This document shows, piece by piece, positions 1-7,984 of a DNA stretch of 64,000 nt. The stretch is from contig NZ_CP155796.1 in the NCBI RefSeq assembly GCF_039729195.1, positions 2,232,001 through 2,296,000 on the forward strand. Reading direction: 5' to 3'. Position 1 is the stretch's first letter, and each line of letters begins with the position of its first letter. Under the pieces are notes generated by a model. The model saw only the letters and a program-made list of their open reading frames with translations, was not told where the DNA came from and searched no databases. A program made the translations under genes and the position numbers. This DNA is from Mycobacterium sp. DL (GTDB lineage Bacteria; Actinomycetota; Actinomycetes; Mycobacteriales; Mycobacteriaceae).

Positions 1-336
1 GCCCGGTTTCAGCCCCACACAGGAACATTCGACTTCGGTGTGCGATGCGTTCGCTCTCGCGAAGTTGTCCGGTCGAAGGTGATCGAGCACCGTCATGGCG
101 AGCAGCACCTTGATGGTGCTGGCCGGGGCGTAGGTGGCGTACGGGTCGCGGCTGGCGAGCACCTGACCGGTGTCCAGGTCGGCCAGTAGCCAGGCCTTGG
201 CGGGTCCGTCCGGGATCGCCTGTGCAGCAGCAGGTTCGAGGGCGGGTTGGCCCATCGCACGGGGTGCGTCGGTCATCGTGGCCGCAGGCAGCACCACGCT
301 GAGGGCGAGCGCCAGCCCCGCGAAACTTCGTCGCAC
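1..336 (-). CDS. Secreted D-alanyl-D-alanine carboxypeptidase, second copy (partial, C-terminus outside window)
   Basis: N-terminal 112 residues of a penicillin-binding-protein-type DD-carboxypeptidase, cut by the window edge. Such enzymes trim the terminal D-Ala from peptidoglycan stem peptides outside the membrane. A GTG start at 334-336 is the first usable start after an in-frame stop. A hydrophobic signal segment follows, then the catalytic PASTIK (SxxK) box and a VECSCVG stretch. The same landmarks in the same order occur in the complete carboxypeptidase 80 bp upstream on the same strand, so the two are tandem paralogs, probably one transcription unit. The SxN and KTG boxes would lie beyond the edge and cannot be checked. 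Confidence 0.85.
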   Translation of the reverse strand, partial: MRRSFAGLALALSVVLPAATMTDAPRAMGQPALEPAAAQAIPDGPAKAWLLADLDTGQVLASRDPYATYAPASTIKVLLAMTVLDHLRPDNFARANASHTEVECSCVGLKPG

Positions 337-415
337 AAGTGGCGACGCTATCCACGCAAGGACTCGACAAGCGCGCGATCAGGTCTCCATCGGGTATCGA
401 CAGGCGCGCCCAGGT

Positions 416-1300
416 TTAGAGCCGGCTCACACCCGCGTTGGGTCCGAGCGCAAAACCCCAGTCGAGAAGGCTGGCCGCCTGATCCCAGTACGTGGGGGCG
501 CCCTCCTTGACGAGGCCGTACATCAGCACCACGACCAGACGCTTGCCGTTGCGTTGAGCGCCGCCGACGAAGGTCTTGCGGGCCAGGTCGGTGTAGCCGG
601 TCTTGCCGCCGAAGGTGCCGGGATAGCGGTGGAGCAGTTCGTCCTGGTTGACCAGGATCCTGTCGCCGGTCTCGGTGGGGAATACCGCGGTGGGCATCGC
701 GGTGATCTGGGCGAAGACCGGGTTGGCCATCGCGGCCCGGAAGATGACGGCCAGATCGCGCGGCGAGGACCACATGTCGATCCCGGGTCCGTCGATTCCC
801 GACGGCGAACCCGCGTTCGTCCCGTAGGCACCCACCAGAGCGGCCTTGCTGTTCATCTTCATCAGCGCGACGTCGCGCCCGCCGAGCATGGTGGCCAACG
901 TGTTGGCGGCGTCGTTGCCGGATACCAGCAGCAGCGCTTCCAGCAGCTGTCGGGTGGTGTAGGTGAAACCCGGTGTGACGCCGGCGCAGTTGCACTCGAC
1001 CTTGGTGTCCGCCTCGTTGGCGACGATCGTGGCGTCCAGCGGAAGCTCGTCGAGGACGGTCATGGCGAGCAGCACCTTGATGGTGCTGGCGGGGGCGTAC
1101 TGGCCGAACTCGTCGCGGGCGGCGAGCACCGCGCCGGTGTCCATGTCGGCGACGAGCCAGGCCTGGGCAGGCCCTTCCGGGATGGGCACCGAGCCTGCCG
1201 GCTGGCTGATTCCGGACACGGGTACCGCCGACGCAGTCGGCGCGGCGACCCCCGCGACCAGCAGCAGGGCGACGCCCAGGCACGTGAGAAGCCTCGTCAT
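416..1300 (-). CDS. dacB2: D-alanyl-D-alanine carboxypeptidase, DacB2-like
   Basis: A 294-residue exported PBP-type carboxypeptidase that removes terminal D-Ala from peptidoglycan. Residues 1-25 form a signal peptide (hydrophobic core, Ala-rich cleavage region). All three active-site boxes are present: S72-T-I-K75 (SxxK), S127-G-N129 (SxN) and K233-T-G235 (KTG). Length and position next to a SnoaL-like gene and rpsP match M. tuberculosis dacB2 (Rv2911, about 291 residues). A truncated paralog lies directly downstream. The ATG at 1300 is followed at once by the signal sequence, which supports this start. Family assignment is firm. The name dacB2 rests on synteny and overall similarity. Confidence 0.92.
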   Translation of the reverse strand: MTRLLTCLGVALLLVAGVAAPTASAVPVSGISQPAGSVPIPEGPAQAWLVADMDTGAVLAARDEFGQYAPASTIKVLLAMTVLDELPLDATIVANEADTKVECNCAGVTPGFTYTTRQLLEALLLVSGNDAANTLATMLGGRDVALMKMNSKAALVGAYGTNAGSPSGIDGPGIDMWSSPRDLAVIFRAAMANPVFAQITAMPTAVFPTETGDRILVNQDELLHRYPGTFGGKTGYTDLARKTFVGGAQRNGKRLVVVLMYGLVKEGAPTYWDQAASLLDWGFALGPNAGVSRL

Positions 1301-1356
1301 GACCGCTGAGTGTATGCCCGAGCCGGAGCCCGTGGCCGATCGTGTTCAATCAATCC

Positions 1357-1776
1357 ATGTTGAGCCTCGAGGAGATCTCTGACCGGCTGGAGATCCAGCA
1401 GCTGCTTTTTGACTACTCCACCGCGATCGACCAGCGGCGGTTCGACGACCTCGACGCGGTGTTCACCCCCGACGCCTACATCGACTACCGGGTCGCCGGT
1501 GGCATCGCCGGTCACTTCCCCGAGATCAAGGCCTGGCTCCAAGAGGTGCTGCCGAACTTCCCGGCGTACTACCACATGCTCGGCAACGTGGATGTGCGCG
1601 TCACCGGCGACACCGCGACCTCGCGGGCGATCTGCTTCAACCCGATGGTGATGGGTGGGGAGCAAGAGCAGATCTATTTTGTCGGGATCTGGTACGTCGA
1701 CGAGTTCATCCGGACCGCGCAGGGGTGGCGGATGAGCAAGCGCGTCGAAGAGAAGTGCTTCGACAAGCTGCTGTAG
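1357..1776 (+). CDS. NTF2/SnoaL-like protein
   Basis: A protein of about 139 residues of the SnoaL-like/NTF2 fold, a cone-shaped single-domain fold used by small isomerases, dehydratases and hydroxylase-associated proteins. Visible landmarks are an N-terminal helix with [15 protein letters not shown], a [11 protein letters not shown] strand, [15 protein letters not shown] in the core and a C-terminal [10 protein letters not shown] strand. The same TGDTAT..A..FNPM pattern occurs in the SnoaL-like protein at 49512-49925. ATG 1357 is preferred; GTG 1342, five codons earlier, is possible. It is divergent from the dacB2-like gene and ends 1 nt from the convergent SnoaL-like gene. Substrate unknown. 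Confidence 0.8.
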   Translation: MLSLEEISDRLEIQQLLFDYSTAIDQRRFDDLDAVFTPDAYIDYRVAGGIAGHFPEIKAWLQEVLPNFPAYYHMLGNVDVRVTGDTATSRAICFNPMVMGGEQEQIYFVGIWYVDEFIRTAQGWRMSKRVEEKCFDKLL

Positions 1777-1777
1777 C

Positions 1778-2269
1778 TCAGCGAACCAGTCTGCGGGCGA
1801 TCGTGCCGGTCACCCTCTTGATCCGGTCGGAGATGTAAAGCGAGATCACCATGTTGAAGACGTCCTCCCGCAACCGGGTGAGCGTCGATTCGGCGATGAG
1901 CCATCGACCGTCGACCTTCGTGTAGGTCTCCGTGTAGTGGCCATAGCCGCGCAGGTTCACCCCGGGTGCCAGACGTACGACGTCTTCCAGCGCCCACACC
2001 GCCTGCGCGGTCGTCGGCGAGGTCACGTCGATCTCCGGTGCGTGCACCTGGTGCATCGTGGCACGGTCGCCGAGGCTCTTGCGGGTGAACGCGACGAAGG
2101 GATCGGCGCCGACGATCACCTTGCCGCCTGCCTCGGAGGTGTCGCTGCGGAAATCGTCGGTGAACAGGCTTCGCCACGACGCCCAGTCCTTGGTGTCCAG
2201 GTGTCGGCAGTACCGGGCCTTCAACTGTTTGATCGACTCGATCTCCAGCAGGGTCGCTGCGTCGTTCAT
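1778..2269 (-). CDS. NTF2/SnoaL-like protein (Rv2910c position)
   Basis: A 163-residue SnoaL-like protein. It has an N-terminal [17 protein letters not shown] helix, then the antiparallel sheet with [19 protein letters not shown] and [17 protein letters not shown]. It occupies the place of Rv2910c next to rpsP in M. tuberculosis. The ATG at 2269 (MNDAATLL) is chosen over an in-frame start 19 codons upstream, because that extension is not protein-like and would run into the 28-bp operator at 2278-2305. That operator, otherwise found only at promoters of the catabolic cluster 49 kb away, suggests shared control. A catabolic accessory role is inference. Confidence 0.82.
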   Translation of the reverse strand: MNDAATLLEIESIKQLKARYCRHLDTKDWASWRSLFTDDFRSDTSEAGGKVIVGADPFVAFTRKSLGDRATMHQVHAPEIDVTSPTTAQAVWALEDVVRLAPGVNLRGYGHYTETYTKVDGRWLIAESTLTRLREDVFNMVISLYISDRIKRVTGTIARRLVR

Positions 2270-2277
2270 CGGGGGAG

Positions 2278-2305
2278 GGTGACACCGTCGATGAGATTTG
2301 TAAAG
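2278..2305. promoter_or_regulatory. Copy 1 of the 28-bp GTGACAC-N12-TTGTAAAG element
   Basis: GTGACAC at 2279-2285 and TTGTAAAG at 2298-2305, with the same 12-nt spacing as three copies at 51446, 55145 and 57237. It lies 8 bp upstream of the SnoaL-like gene at 1778-2269, in the opposite orientation to the copies at 51446 and 55145, and upstream of the rpsP promoter. The two arms form an imperfect dyad (CGTGACAC against CTTTACAA), as is common for TetR operators. An 8-residue match to both arms at identical spacing is unlikely by chance. Confidence 0.7.
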
Positions 2306-2330
2306 TGTCGAGGATGGGGGTCGCACCGGG

Positions 2331-2375
2331 ATTTCGTCTTACGGTGCTGGTTCTGGCACAATGAGCGGCTGTCTG
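2331..2375 (+). promoter_or_regulatory. Probable rpsP operon promoter
   Basis: ATTTCG at 2331-2336, then 15 nt, then TCTGGCACAAT at 2352-2362 and TGTCTG at 2370-2375. The same modules at the same 15-nt spacing precede rplS (7436-7481). CACAAT is a plausible -10 hexamer. The region 2306-2488 is otherwise non-coding leader, with an AGGAG ribosome site at 2471-2475 before the rpsP ATG. Assignment rests on the match between two ribosomal-protein genes. Confidence 0.6.
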
Positions 2376-2488
2376 CCCTGGGACTGAGACCCCGGCGCGG
2401 TCACACACGTAAGGCAAAACCGGACCGGGCAGCCCGCCCGCGTCGCTTGAATTGCACACGTGGCAATCACAGGAGAGTTCGCACCACC

Positions 2489-2998
2489 ATGGCTGTCAAG
2501 ATCAAGCTCGCCCGCTTCGGCAAGATCCGCAATCCCCAGTACCGCATTTCCGTCGCCGACGCGCGCAACCGTCGCGACGGCCGCGCCATCGAGGTGATCG
2601 GCCGGTACCACCCGAAGGAAGACCCCAGCGTCATCGAGATCAACTCGGAGCGCGCCCAGTACTGGCTCAGCGTCGGCGCTCAGCCCACCGAGCCGGTGCT
2701 GCAGTTGCTGAAGATCACCGGCGACTGGCAGAAGTTCAAGGGGCTGCCCGGCGCAGAGGGCACGCTGAAGGTCAAGGAACCCAAGACCAGCAAGCTGGAC
2801 CTGTTCAACGCCGCGCTGGCGGAGGCCGACGGCGCGCCGTCCGGCGAGGCCACCCAGCCCAAGAAGAAGAAGGCGCCCGCCAAGAAGGCCGAGCAGGCCG
2901 ACGACAAGGCTGAGCCTGCCGCCGAGAAGACCGACGACAAGGCTGAGACCGAGACCGTCGCGGCGGCCGAGAGCGCCGACGCGCCCAGCGAGAGCTGA
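2489..2998 (+). CDS. rpsP: 30S ribosomal protein bS16
   Basis: 169 residues. The first 80 are the bS16 fold ([20 protein letters not shown] start, [19 protein letters not shown]), which binds 16S rRNA and assists 30S assembly. The rest is a Lys/Ala/Glu-rich tail typical of mycobacterial bS16 and absent from the E. coli protein. ATG 2489 is chosen because it begins the conserved core and follows AGGAG; the reading frame is open further upstream but that part is not bS16-like. First gene of a tight block with the KH protein, rimM and trmD. Confidence 0.97.
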   Translation: MAVKIKLARFGKIRNPQYRISVADARNRRDGRAIEVIGRYHPKEDPSVIEINSERAQYWLSVGAQPTEPVLQLLKITGDWQKFKGLPGAEGTLKVKEPKTSKLDLFNAALAEADGAPSGEATQPKKKKAPAKKAEQADDKAEPAAEKTDDKAETETVAAAESADAPSES

Positions 2999-3006
2999 GA
3001 ACGGCT

Positions 3007-3249
3007 GTGAGTTCAGTCGTCGTCGACGCGGTCGAACATCTGGTTCGCGGGATCGTCGACAACCCCGATGACGTCCGCGTCGACATGGTGACCAACCGTC
3101 GCGGGCGCACAGTCGAGGTGCACGTCCATCCCGAGGACCTCGGCAAGGTCATCGGTCGTGGCGGACGCACGGCGACCGCGTTGCGCACCCTGGTGGCCGG
3201 TATCGGCGGGCGGGGCATCCGCGTCGACGTGGTGGACACCGACCAGTAG
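3007..3249 (+). CDS. KH-domain RNA-binding protein, KhpA family
   Basis: 80 residues: a single KH domain with the GXXG loop in [10 protein letters not shown] (about residues 47-56) and a final GIRVDVVD strand. KhpA-type proteins bind RNA and in other Gram-positives act with KhpB in cell-division and cell-wall control. Starts with GTG 8 nt after the rpsP stop and ends 10 nt before rimM, so it is co-transcribed with them. Orthologous by position and length to Rv2908c. Confidence 0.92.
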   Translation: MSSVVVDAVEHLVRGIVDNPDDVRVDMVTNRRGRTVEVHVHPEDLGKVIGRGGRTATALRTLVAGIGGRGIRVDVVDTDQ

Positions 3250-3259
3250 GCATACGTCC

Positions 3260-3790
3260 ATGGAGTTGGTCGTCGGGCGCGTGGCGAAGGCGCACGGCGT
3301 CACCGGTGAGGTTGTCGTCGACGTCCGCACCGACGATCCCGACAGCCGGTTCGGACGGGGTAAGACGTTGCGGGGCCGTGCTTCTCGCGGCGGCGCGGAG
3401 CGCGATTACACCATCGAGTCGGTCCGTGAACATTCCGGGCGGCTGCTGCTGCGGCTGGCCGGAGTCGTCGGCCGCGATGCGGCCGACGCCCTGAGGGGCA
3501 CGCTTTTCCTGGTCGACGCCGACGATCTGCCACCGATCACCGAGCCCGACGAGTTCTACGACCATCAGCTCGAAGGGCTGCGGGTCCGGACGGTGGGCGG
3601 TGCCGATATCGGCACCGTCGCCGAGGTGTTGCACACCGCCGCCGGTGAGCTTCTCAGCGTCAAATCCGTTGAGGGCCCCGAGATCCTGGTCCCGTTCGTG
3701 AGTGCGATCGTGACCACGGTGTCGCTCGCCGACGGCATCGTCGAGATCGATCCGCCCGACGGTTTGCTCAATCTTGCCGACCTCGAGTGA
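3260..3790 (+). CDS. rimM: Ribosome maturation factor RimM
   Basis: 176 residues. The N-terminal RimM barrel starts [19 protein letters not shown] linker leads to the PRC-barrel domain, with [21 protein letters not shown] and the final [11 protein letters not shown] strand. RimM binds uS19 and helps fold the 3' domain of 16S rRNA in the 30S head. ATG 3260 begins the conserved GRVAKAHG motif directly, so the longer upstream open frame is discarded. It lies between the KH gene and trmD; the stop precedes the trmD start by 8 nt. Confidence 0.95.
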   Translation: MELVVGRVAKAHGVTGEVVVDVRTDDPDSRFGRGKTLRGRASRGGAERDYTIESVREHSGRLLLRLAGVVGRDAADALRGTLFLVDADDLPPITEPDEFYDHQLEGLRVRTVGGADIGTVAEVLHTAAGELLSVKSVEGPEILVPFVSAIVTTVSLADGIVEIDPPDGLLNLADLE

Positions 3791-3798
3791 GGCGCGCG

Positions 3799-4485
3799 GT
3801 GCGTATCGATGTGGTGAGCATCTTTCCCGCGTATCTCGAACCACTGCGACAGTCGTTGCCGGGCAGGGCCATCGAGGCCGGGGTGGTCGAACTCGAGGTG
3901 CACGATCTGCGTGCGTGGACCCACGACGTGCATCGGTCCGTCGACGACTCGCCCTACGGTGGCGGGCCGGGGATGGTGATGAAGGCGCCGGTGTGGGGTG
4001 CGGCGCTCGACGAGATCTGTTCGGAGGAAACGCTTCTGGTGATCCCGTCGCCGGCGGGCCGACTGTTCACCCAAGCCGATGCGGAGCGCTGGAGCAACGA
4101 ACACCATCTCGTTTTCGCCTGCGGCCGCTACGAGGGCATCGACCAGCGCGTTGCGCAGGACGCTGCGCGCCGCATGCGGGTCGAGGAAGTATCGATCGGG
4201 GACTATGTGCTGCCCGGCGGTGAGTCGGCGGCGCTGGTGATGATCGAGGCGGTGGTCCGCCTGATGCCCGATGTGCTCGGCAATCCGCAATCCCACCGCG
4301 ACGATTCACATTCCGATCTGGTGGGGGGTCTGTTGGAAGGGCCCAGTTACACCAGGCCGGCCAGTTGGCGAGGGCTCGACGTGCCGGAGGTACTGCTCTC
4401 GGGCAATCACGCCCGGATCACCGCGTGGCGCCACGAACAGAGTCTCGAGCGCACCCGCGACCGCCGACCGGACCTGCTCGACTAG
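3799..4485 (+). CDS. trmD: tRNA (guanine37-N1)-methyltransferase
   Basis: A 228-residue SPOUT-family enzyme that methylates G37 of tRNAs next to the anticodon using SAM, which prevents frameshifting. Key parts are the N-terminal [15 protein letters not shown] strand, GGGPGMVMK (about residues 54-62), the [12 protein letters not shown] loop and the trefoil-knot segment [16 protein letters not shown]. The C-terminal domain ends [17 protein letters not shown] 3799 is preferred because TrmD normally begins at MRIDVV; GTG 3787, overlapping the rimM stop, would add four residues. Last gene of the rpsP block. Confidence 0.95.
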   Translation: MRIDVVSIFPAYLEPLRQSLPGRAIEAGVVELEVHDLRAWTHDVHRSVDDSPYGGGPGMVMKAPVWGAALDEICSEETLLVIPSPAGRLFTQADAERWSNEHHLVFACGRYEGIDQRVAQDAARRMRVEEVSIGDYVLPGGESAALVMIEAVVRLMPDVLGNPQSHRDDSHSDLVGGLLEGPSYTRPASWRGLDVPEVLLSGNHARITAWRHEQSLERTRDRRPDLLD

Positions 4486-4656
4486 ATCCGGCGACCTCGT
4501 CCGCCGCGGGCTATTGACGGTGGTGCAGAAAGACTTGTCTTCCAAAGCCGTTGTTATGCAGTTGTTGTTCGGCTACTTTTGACCCGGAGCAGGTTGACGA
4601 TCAGCGGCATTTTTGTAACGTCCGCGGAGTGTTGTGCCTGGAGGGAAGGGTTGGCC

Positions 4657-6375
4657 GTGGAATCCGACTGGTTGAAGGCCGCTGCGATGACTGTGGGCCG
4701 TTGTACAGCGGTGCTCGGCGTCGGTGCGGTGGTCACGTACTGCGGTGCCGGCGTCGCGTCCGCGAGCGAGGACCGGGCGGCCACATCCAGCGACGCGGGC
4801 GCGTCGGCGAAAACGGATCGCACCGACGACACGCCGAAACGTCGTGACGCCGAGGGTTCCGCCGGTACGCCGGATGGGTCCGCAGCGGCGACACCGACCA
4901 CGACGCCGGGGGACCACGAGACCGACCAGACCGACGAGTTCGACGAGGCCGACGAGGCCGACGAGGCCGACGAACTCGACGATGCCGACGAGGCCGACGT
5001 TGAAATTGCGGACGACGCCGAGGACGAGGCCGACGTTGACGAAGAGGACGCCGCCGACGACGAGACGGTCGATTCGGCGGACACCGTCGTCACCCCGATC
5101 AGCGATGTCGAGGTTGTCGTTGGCGGGGACGACGACACTGCGCCGCAGGTCCCCGTCAGCGCGCCCGCGCTGCTGACGGTGGTGGGGTCGGCACGCCGGG
5201 ACGCCGAGACGGACGCACCCGGGAAGCCTGCTCTCGAGACCTCAGCTCCGGTGGGTGCGCAAACAGCCGACATCGGTGTGGCACCGGCCCAGGATCCCGA
5301 CAGTTGGCAGCAGCTCTACACCGGTAAGCCGTCGTTCGTGCACGACGTCGTGGTGGCGGCGCTGAAGGTCATCCAGTTCGTGTTGAAGCCGTTCGGCGGC
5401 CTGCTGAGGTTCACCAGCCTCAAGATCCCTGTCTTCACCGACGGAATCCCACCGTTCTATCCGTGGAACGTCAGAGTCGAGCGCACCGAGTTCGACGAGA
5501 TGCCGGTGTGGTCGCTCACCCCCAAGGACGGCAGCGACGACGTCGTCATTGCGCTGCACGGCGGGTCCTACGAGGGCCAGGTCAACATCTTCCAATGGTG
5601 GGGATACACCGACATGGCGCGCGACACCGGCGCAACGGTCGTCGTCCCGTTGTACACGTTGGCTCCCAAGGGAACCGCCGCGACGGAAGTTCCGCGTACC
5701 GCCGATTTCATCGAGCACATGATCGCGTTGCACGGGGCGGACAACGTCAGCGTCCTGGGCGACTCGGCGGGCGGCGGTCTGGCGCTGGCGTCGGTTCAGG
5801 AACTGGTGCGCCGCAACGCCGCCATTCCGAACCGGCTGGTGTTGCTCGCTCCGTGGCTCGACGTGTCGATGAGCGACCCGCGCAGCGCCCAGATCGACGA
5901 CCCCCTGCTCGACATTCCCAATCTCGCCCGGGCGGGCCGCGATTGGGCGGGCGAACTCGATGTATCGGATCCCGTGGCGAGTCCGCTCTTCGGCTCTCTT
6001 GCGGGATTACCGCCGACCTACGTCTACAGCTCGTCGCGGGACCTGCTCACCGTCGACACCCTCAGGCTCCGGGACCGGGTGCTGGTCGAGAACATTCCCG
6101 ACATGACGTTCCGCCTCCGTCGCGGGCTCATTCACGACTACCCGATCTTCCCTTTCCTCCCCGATGCCGTGGCTGAGCGGGACAACATCTATCGCGATCT
6201 GCTCGGGCTTCAGCCCGTGTCGACAGATCCGGCGGATCTTGGCGTGGCGGCGTGCCGCGCGGTGGCGAGTGAGGGGGAAGCGCGGCACTGCGGCATGGCG
6301 GCTAGCGCACCGGAACATCCCGACCTCGTGCCGGACCTGAAGATTAGATCCGGCCGCCGGGGAACATGGTCTTGA
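4657..6375 (+). CDS. Exported alpha/beta hydrolase (HSL/esterase type) with acidic repeat linker
   Basis: About 572 residues in three parts. Residues 1-37 include a hydrophobic export segment (TAVLGVGAVVTYCGAG). Residues 89-143 are a highly acidic low-complexity stretch built from DEAD/EAD repeats. The rest is an alpha/beta hydrolase of the hormone-sensitive-lipase group. The oxyanion HGGS (301-304), nucleophile elbow GDSAGGG (S370), acid D462 and H493 are all present, so it should be active on an ester or lipid at the cell surface. GTG 4657 follows the purine-rich site GGGAAGG; TTG 4651 is an alternative. The 3' end overlaps the lppW-like gene by 32 bp. Confidence 0.85.
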   Translation: MESDWLKAAAMTVGRCTAVLGVGAVVTYCGAGVASASEDRAATSSDAGASAKTDRTDDTPKRRDAEGSAGTPDGSAAATPTTTPGDHETDQTDEFDEADEADEADELDDADEADVEIADDAEDEADVDEEDAADDETVDSADTVVTPISDVEVVVGGDDDTAPQVPVSAPALLTVVGSARRDAETDAPGKPALETSAPVGAQTADIGVAPAQDPDSWQQLYTGKPSFVHDVVVAALKVIQFVLKPFGGLLRFTSLKIPVFTDGIPPFYPWNVRVERTEFDEMPVWSLTPKDGSDDVVIALHGGSYEGQVNIFQWWGYTDMARDTGATVVVPLYTLAPKGTAATEVPRTADFIEHMIALHGADNVSVLGDSAGGGLALASVQELVRRNAAIPNRLVLLAPWLDVSMSDPRSAQIDDPLLDIPNLARAGRDWAGELDVSDPVASPLFGSLAGLPPTYVYSSSRDLLTVDTLRLRDRVLVENIPDMTFRLRRGLIHDYPIFPFLPDAVAERDNIYRDLLGLQPVSTDPADLGVAACRAVASEGEARHCGMAASAPEHPDLVPDLKIRSGRRGTWS

Positions 6376-7285
6376 CGGCGTCGGTGATGGTCTGCCGGGC
6401 GGTGTCGTCGTTGGTGGCCTGCATGGATCCGATGACCATTACGAAGCGCCTCTCGGGGCCGACGACACCGGTGGACAGGTGCATCCAGTCCGAGCCGATA
6501 CAGCACATCCAGCCCTGCTTGACGGCGACCGGTTCGGCGAACAGGCCCTCGGGGATGCCGAACCGCTGCGGATAGATGCCGCCGGGCACCATTCCGTCGG
6601 GCGCCGTCGGTGTCGACCCCGCCAGGTCGGACAGGATGATGCCCGCTTGCTCGGGCGGCAGTCCGCCGGTTCCCGCCAACAGCATGTCGTAGTAACGCAC
6701 CAGGTCGGTCGCCGTGCTGATGGTGTTGAACCAGCGGCCGTTGCTCGGCGGACGGGTGGAACCCAGCCCGTACCGGGCGACCACCCGGTTGATGATGGCG
6801 CTGCCACCGCTGCGGTTCCAGAAGACCTCGGCGGCACTGTCGTCCGAGGACCGCAGCATGACGTCGAGCGATCGACGGTCTTCCGGACTCAGCGTCGTCT
6901 CGCCCCTGGACACCTGTAGCAGCAGGTCGTCGGCGATGAACAGCTTGACCACCGACGCGATGGCGATCGTCATGTTGTTGCCGTTCGTCACCAGTTGACC
7001 GGTGTTGCGGTCGAGCACCGCCGCGGTGATGTCGGCGCCCGCCTCAGCGGCCTGCGCAGTCGCCTGCCGTTCCCGGTCCGCCAGGCCGGCGAAGCCGGCG
7101 GCGGGCTCGTCGGGGGATACCTCGGGAAGCGGAGCCATGGTCCCCAGCGGTGCGACGACCGTGCGCGGGGGATCCGGCGGAGCAGGTGGTGAACCATGCA
7201 CCTGGGCCTCGCATCCGGCCACGACAAGGGCACCGGCAGCGATCGCTGCGGTGGCCTTGACCAGCCTCAACGGACGCCGTTGCAT
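6344..7285 (-). CDS. lppW: Lipoprotein LppW-like, beta-lactamase-fold domain
   Basis: 313-residue lipoprotein. The lipobox VVAGC places the acylated cysteine at C25, after an Arg/Lys-containing signal. A Pro-rich spacer leads to a serine beta-lactamase/PBP-like domain with S111-V-V-K114 (SxxK), S147-D-D149 where class A enzymes have SDN, and K256-Q-G where they have KTG. The altered second and third boxes leave enzymatic activity uncertain. ATG 7285 has a very good ribosome site (GGAGG, 7-nt spacing). Position between trmD and rplS matches lppW (Rv2905) of M. tuberculosis. Confidence 0.88.
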   Translation of the reverse strand: MQRRPLRLVKATAAIAAGALVVAGCEAQVHGSPPAPPDPPRTVVAPLGTMAPLPEVSPDEPAAGFAGLADRERQATAQAAEAGADITAAVLDRNTGQLVTNGNNMTIAIASVVKLFIADDLLLQVSRGETTLSPEDRRSLDVMLRSSDDSAAEVFWNRSGGSAIINRVVARYGLGSTRPPSNGRWFNTISTATDLVRYYDMLLAGTGGLPPEQAGIILSDLAGSTPTAPDGMVPGGIYPQRFGIPEGLFAEPVAVKQGWMCCIGSDWMHLSTGVVGPERRFVMVIGSMQATNDDTARQTITDAVKTMFPGGRI

Positions 7286-7435
7286 CGGTGATCCTCCATG
7301 GGTTCTGTTTCCCGGGCCGGATGACGAACCCGCCTCGTCGCTGCGGTATACCCGTTTTTCCAGGGTAGCCTCGTGAAACCGACCGTGCCGTGCGCGCCGG
7401 GGTGGCCTTGCCCACGGTCGGCCCGGCGGCACTGG

Positions 7436-7481
7436 ATTTCGGGGAACCGGCCTCCGTCTGGCACAATTGGGCAGTTGTCTG
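7436..7481 (+). promoter_or_regulatory. Probable rplS promoter
   Basis: ATTTCG at 7436-7441, a 15-nt spacer, TCTGGCACAAT at 7457-7467 and TGTCTG at 7476-7481. Order and 15-nt spacing match the element in front of rpsP. It lies in the 309-bp gap 7286-7594 between the divergent lppW-like gene and rplS. The rest of that gap is leader sequence ending in an AAGGAAG ribosome site 8 nt before the rplS ATG. Confidence 0.6.
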
Positions 7482-7594
7482 TGCACGGGCGGAAACGCCG
7501 CACGACTCACCCAAGACGTCCGAATCACCCATCGGCTCGGCACGCGTCATCGTGACGCACGCCGGCAGCCGCGAACAGCAAGGAAGTGTCACCG

Positions 7595-7936
7595 ATGAAC
7601 ACGCTGGATTTCATCGACCAGACGTCGATGCGCGACGACGTCCCGGCCTTCGGCGCCGGCGACACCGTCAACGTCCATGTGAAGGTCATCGAGGGCTCCA
7701 AGGAGCGCATTCAGGTCTTCAAGGGCGTCGTTCTGCGGCGCCAGGGCGGCGGGGTCCGCGAGACCTTCACCGTCCGCAAGGAGAGCTACGGTGTGGGCGT
7801 CGAGCGCACCTTCCCCGTGCATTCGCCCAACATCGACCACATCGACATCGTCACCCGCGGTGATGTCCGTCGCGCGAAGCTGTACTACCTGCGCGAGCTG
7901 CGTGGCAAGAAGGCGAAGATCAAGGAAAAGCGCTGA
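7595..7936 (+). CDS. rplS: 50S ribosomal protein bL19
   Basis: 113 residues, the usual bL19 length. It starts [19 protein letters not shown]. It carries the family core [19 protein letters not shown], the [12 protein letters not shown] loop, [16 protein letters not shown] and the basic C-terminus [19 protein letters not shown] (19 residues). bL19 sits at the 30S-50S interface. ATG 7595 is preferred over an in-frame start three codons earlier because of the AAGGAAG site and the conserved N-terminus. Its own promoter precedes it, and lepB follows 48 nt downstream. Confidence 0.97.
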   Translation: MNTLDFIDQTSMRDDVPAFGAGDTVNVHVKVIEGSKERIQVFKGVVLRRQGGGVRETFTVRKESYGVGVERTFPVHSPNIDHIDIVTRGDVRRAKLYYLRELRGKKAKIKEKR

Positions 7937-7984
7937 CCTCCCAGGTCGCTCCGGGTTCACTGGCGCGCTCGTTACGCTGATCCC

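Noticed and set aside
2314..2364. 16-codon leaderless open frame just after the 28-bp element at 2278
   Set aside because: ATG 8 nt after TTGTAAAG resembles the other copies, but the peptide overlaps the proposed rpsP promoter and has no further support.
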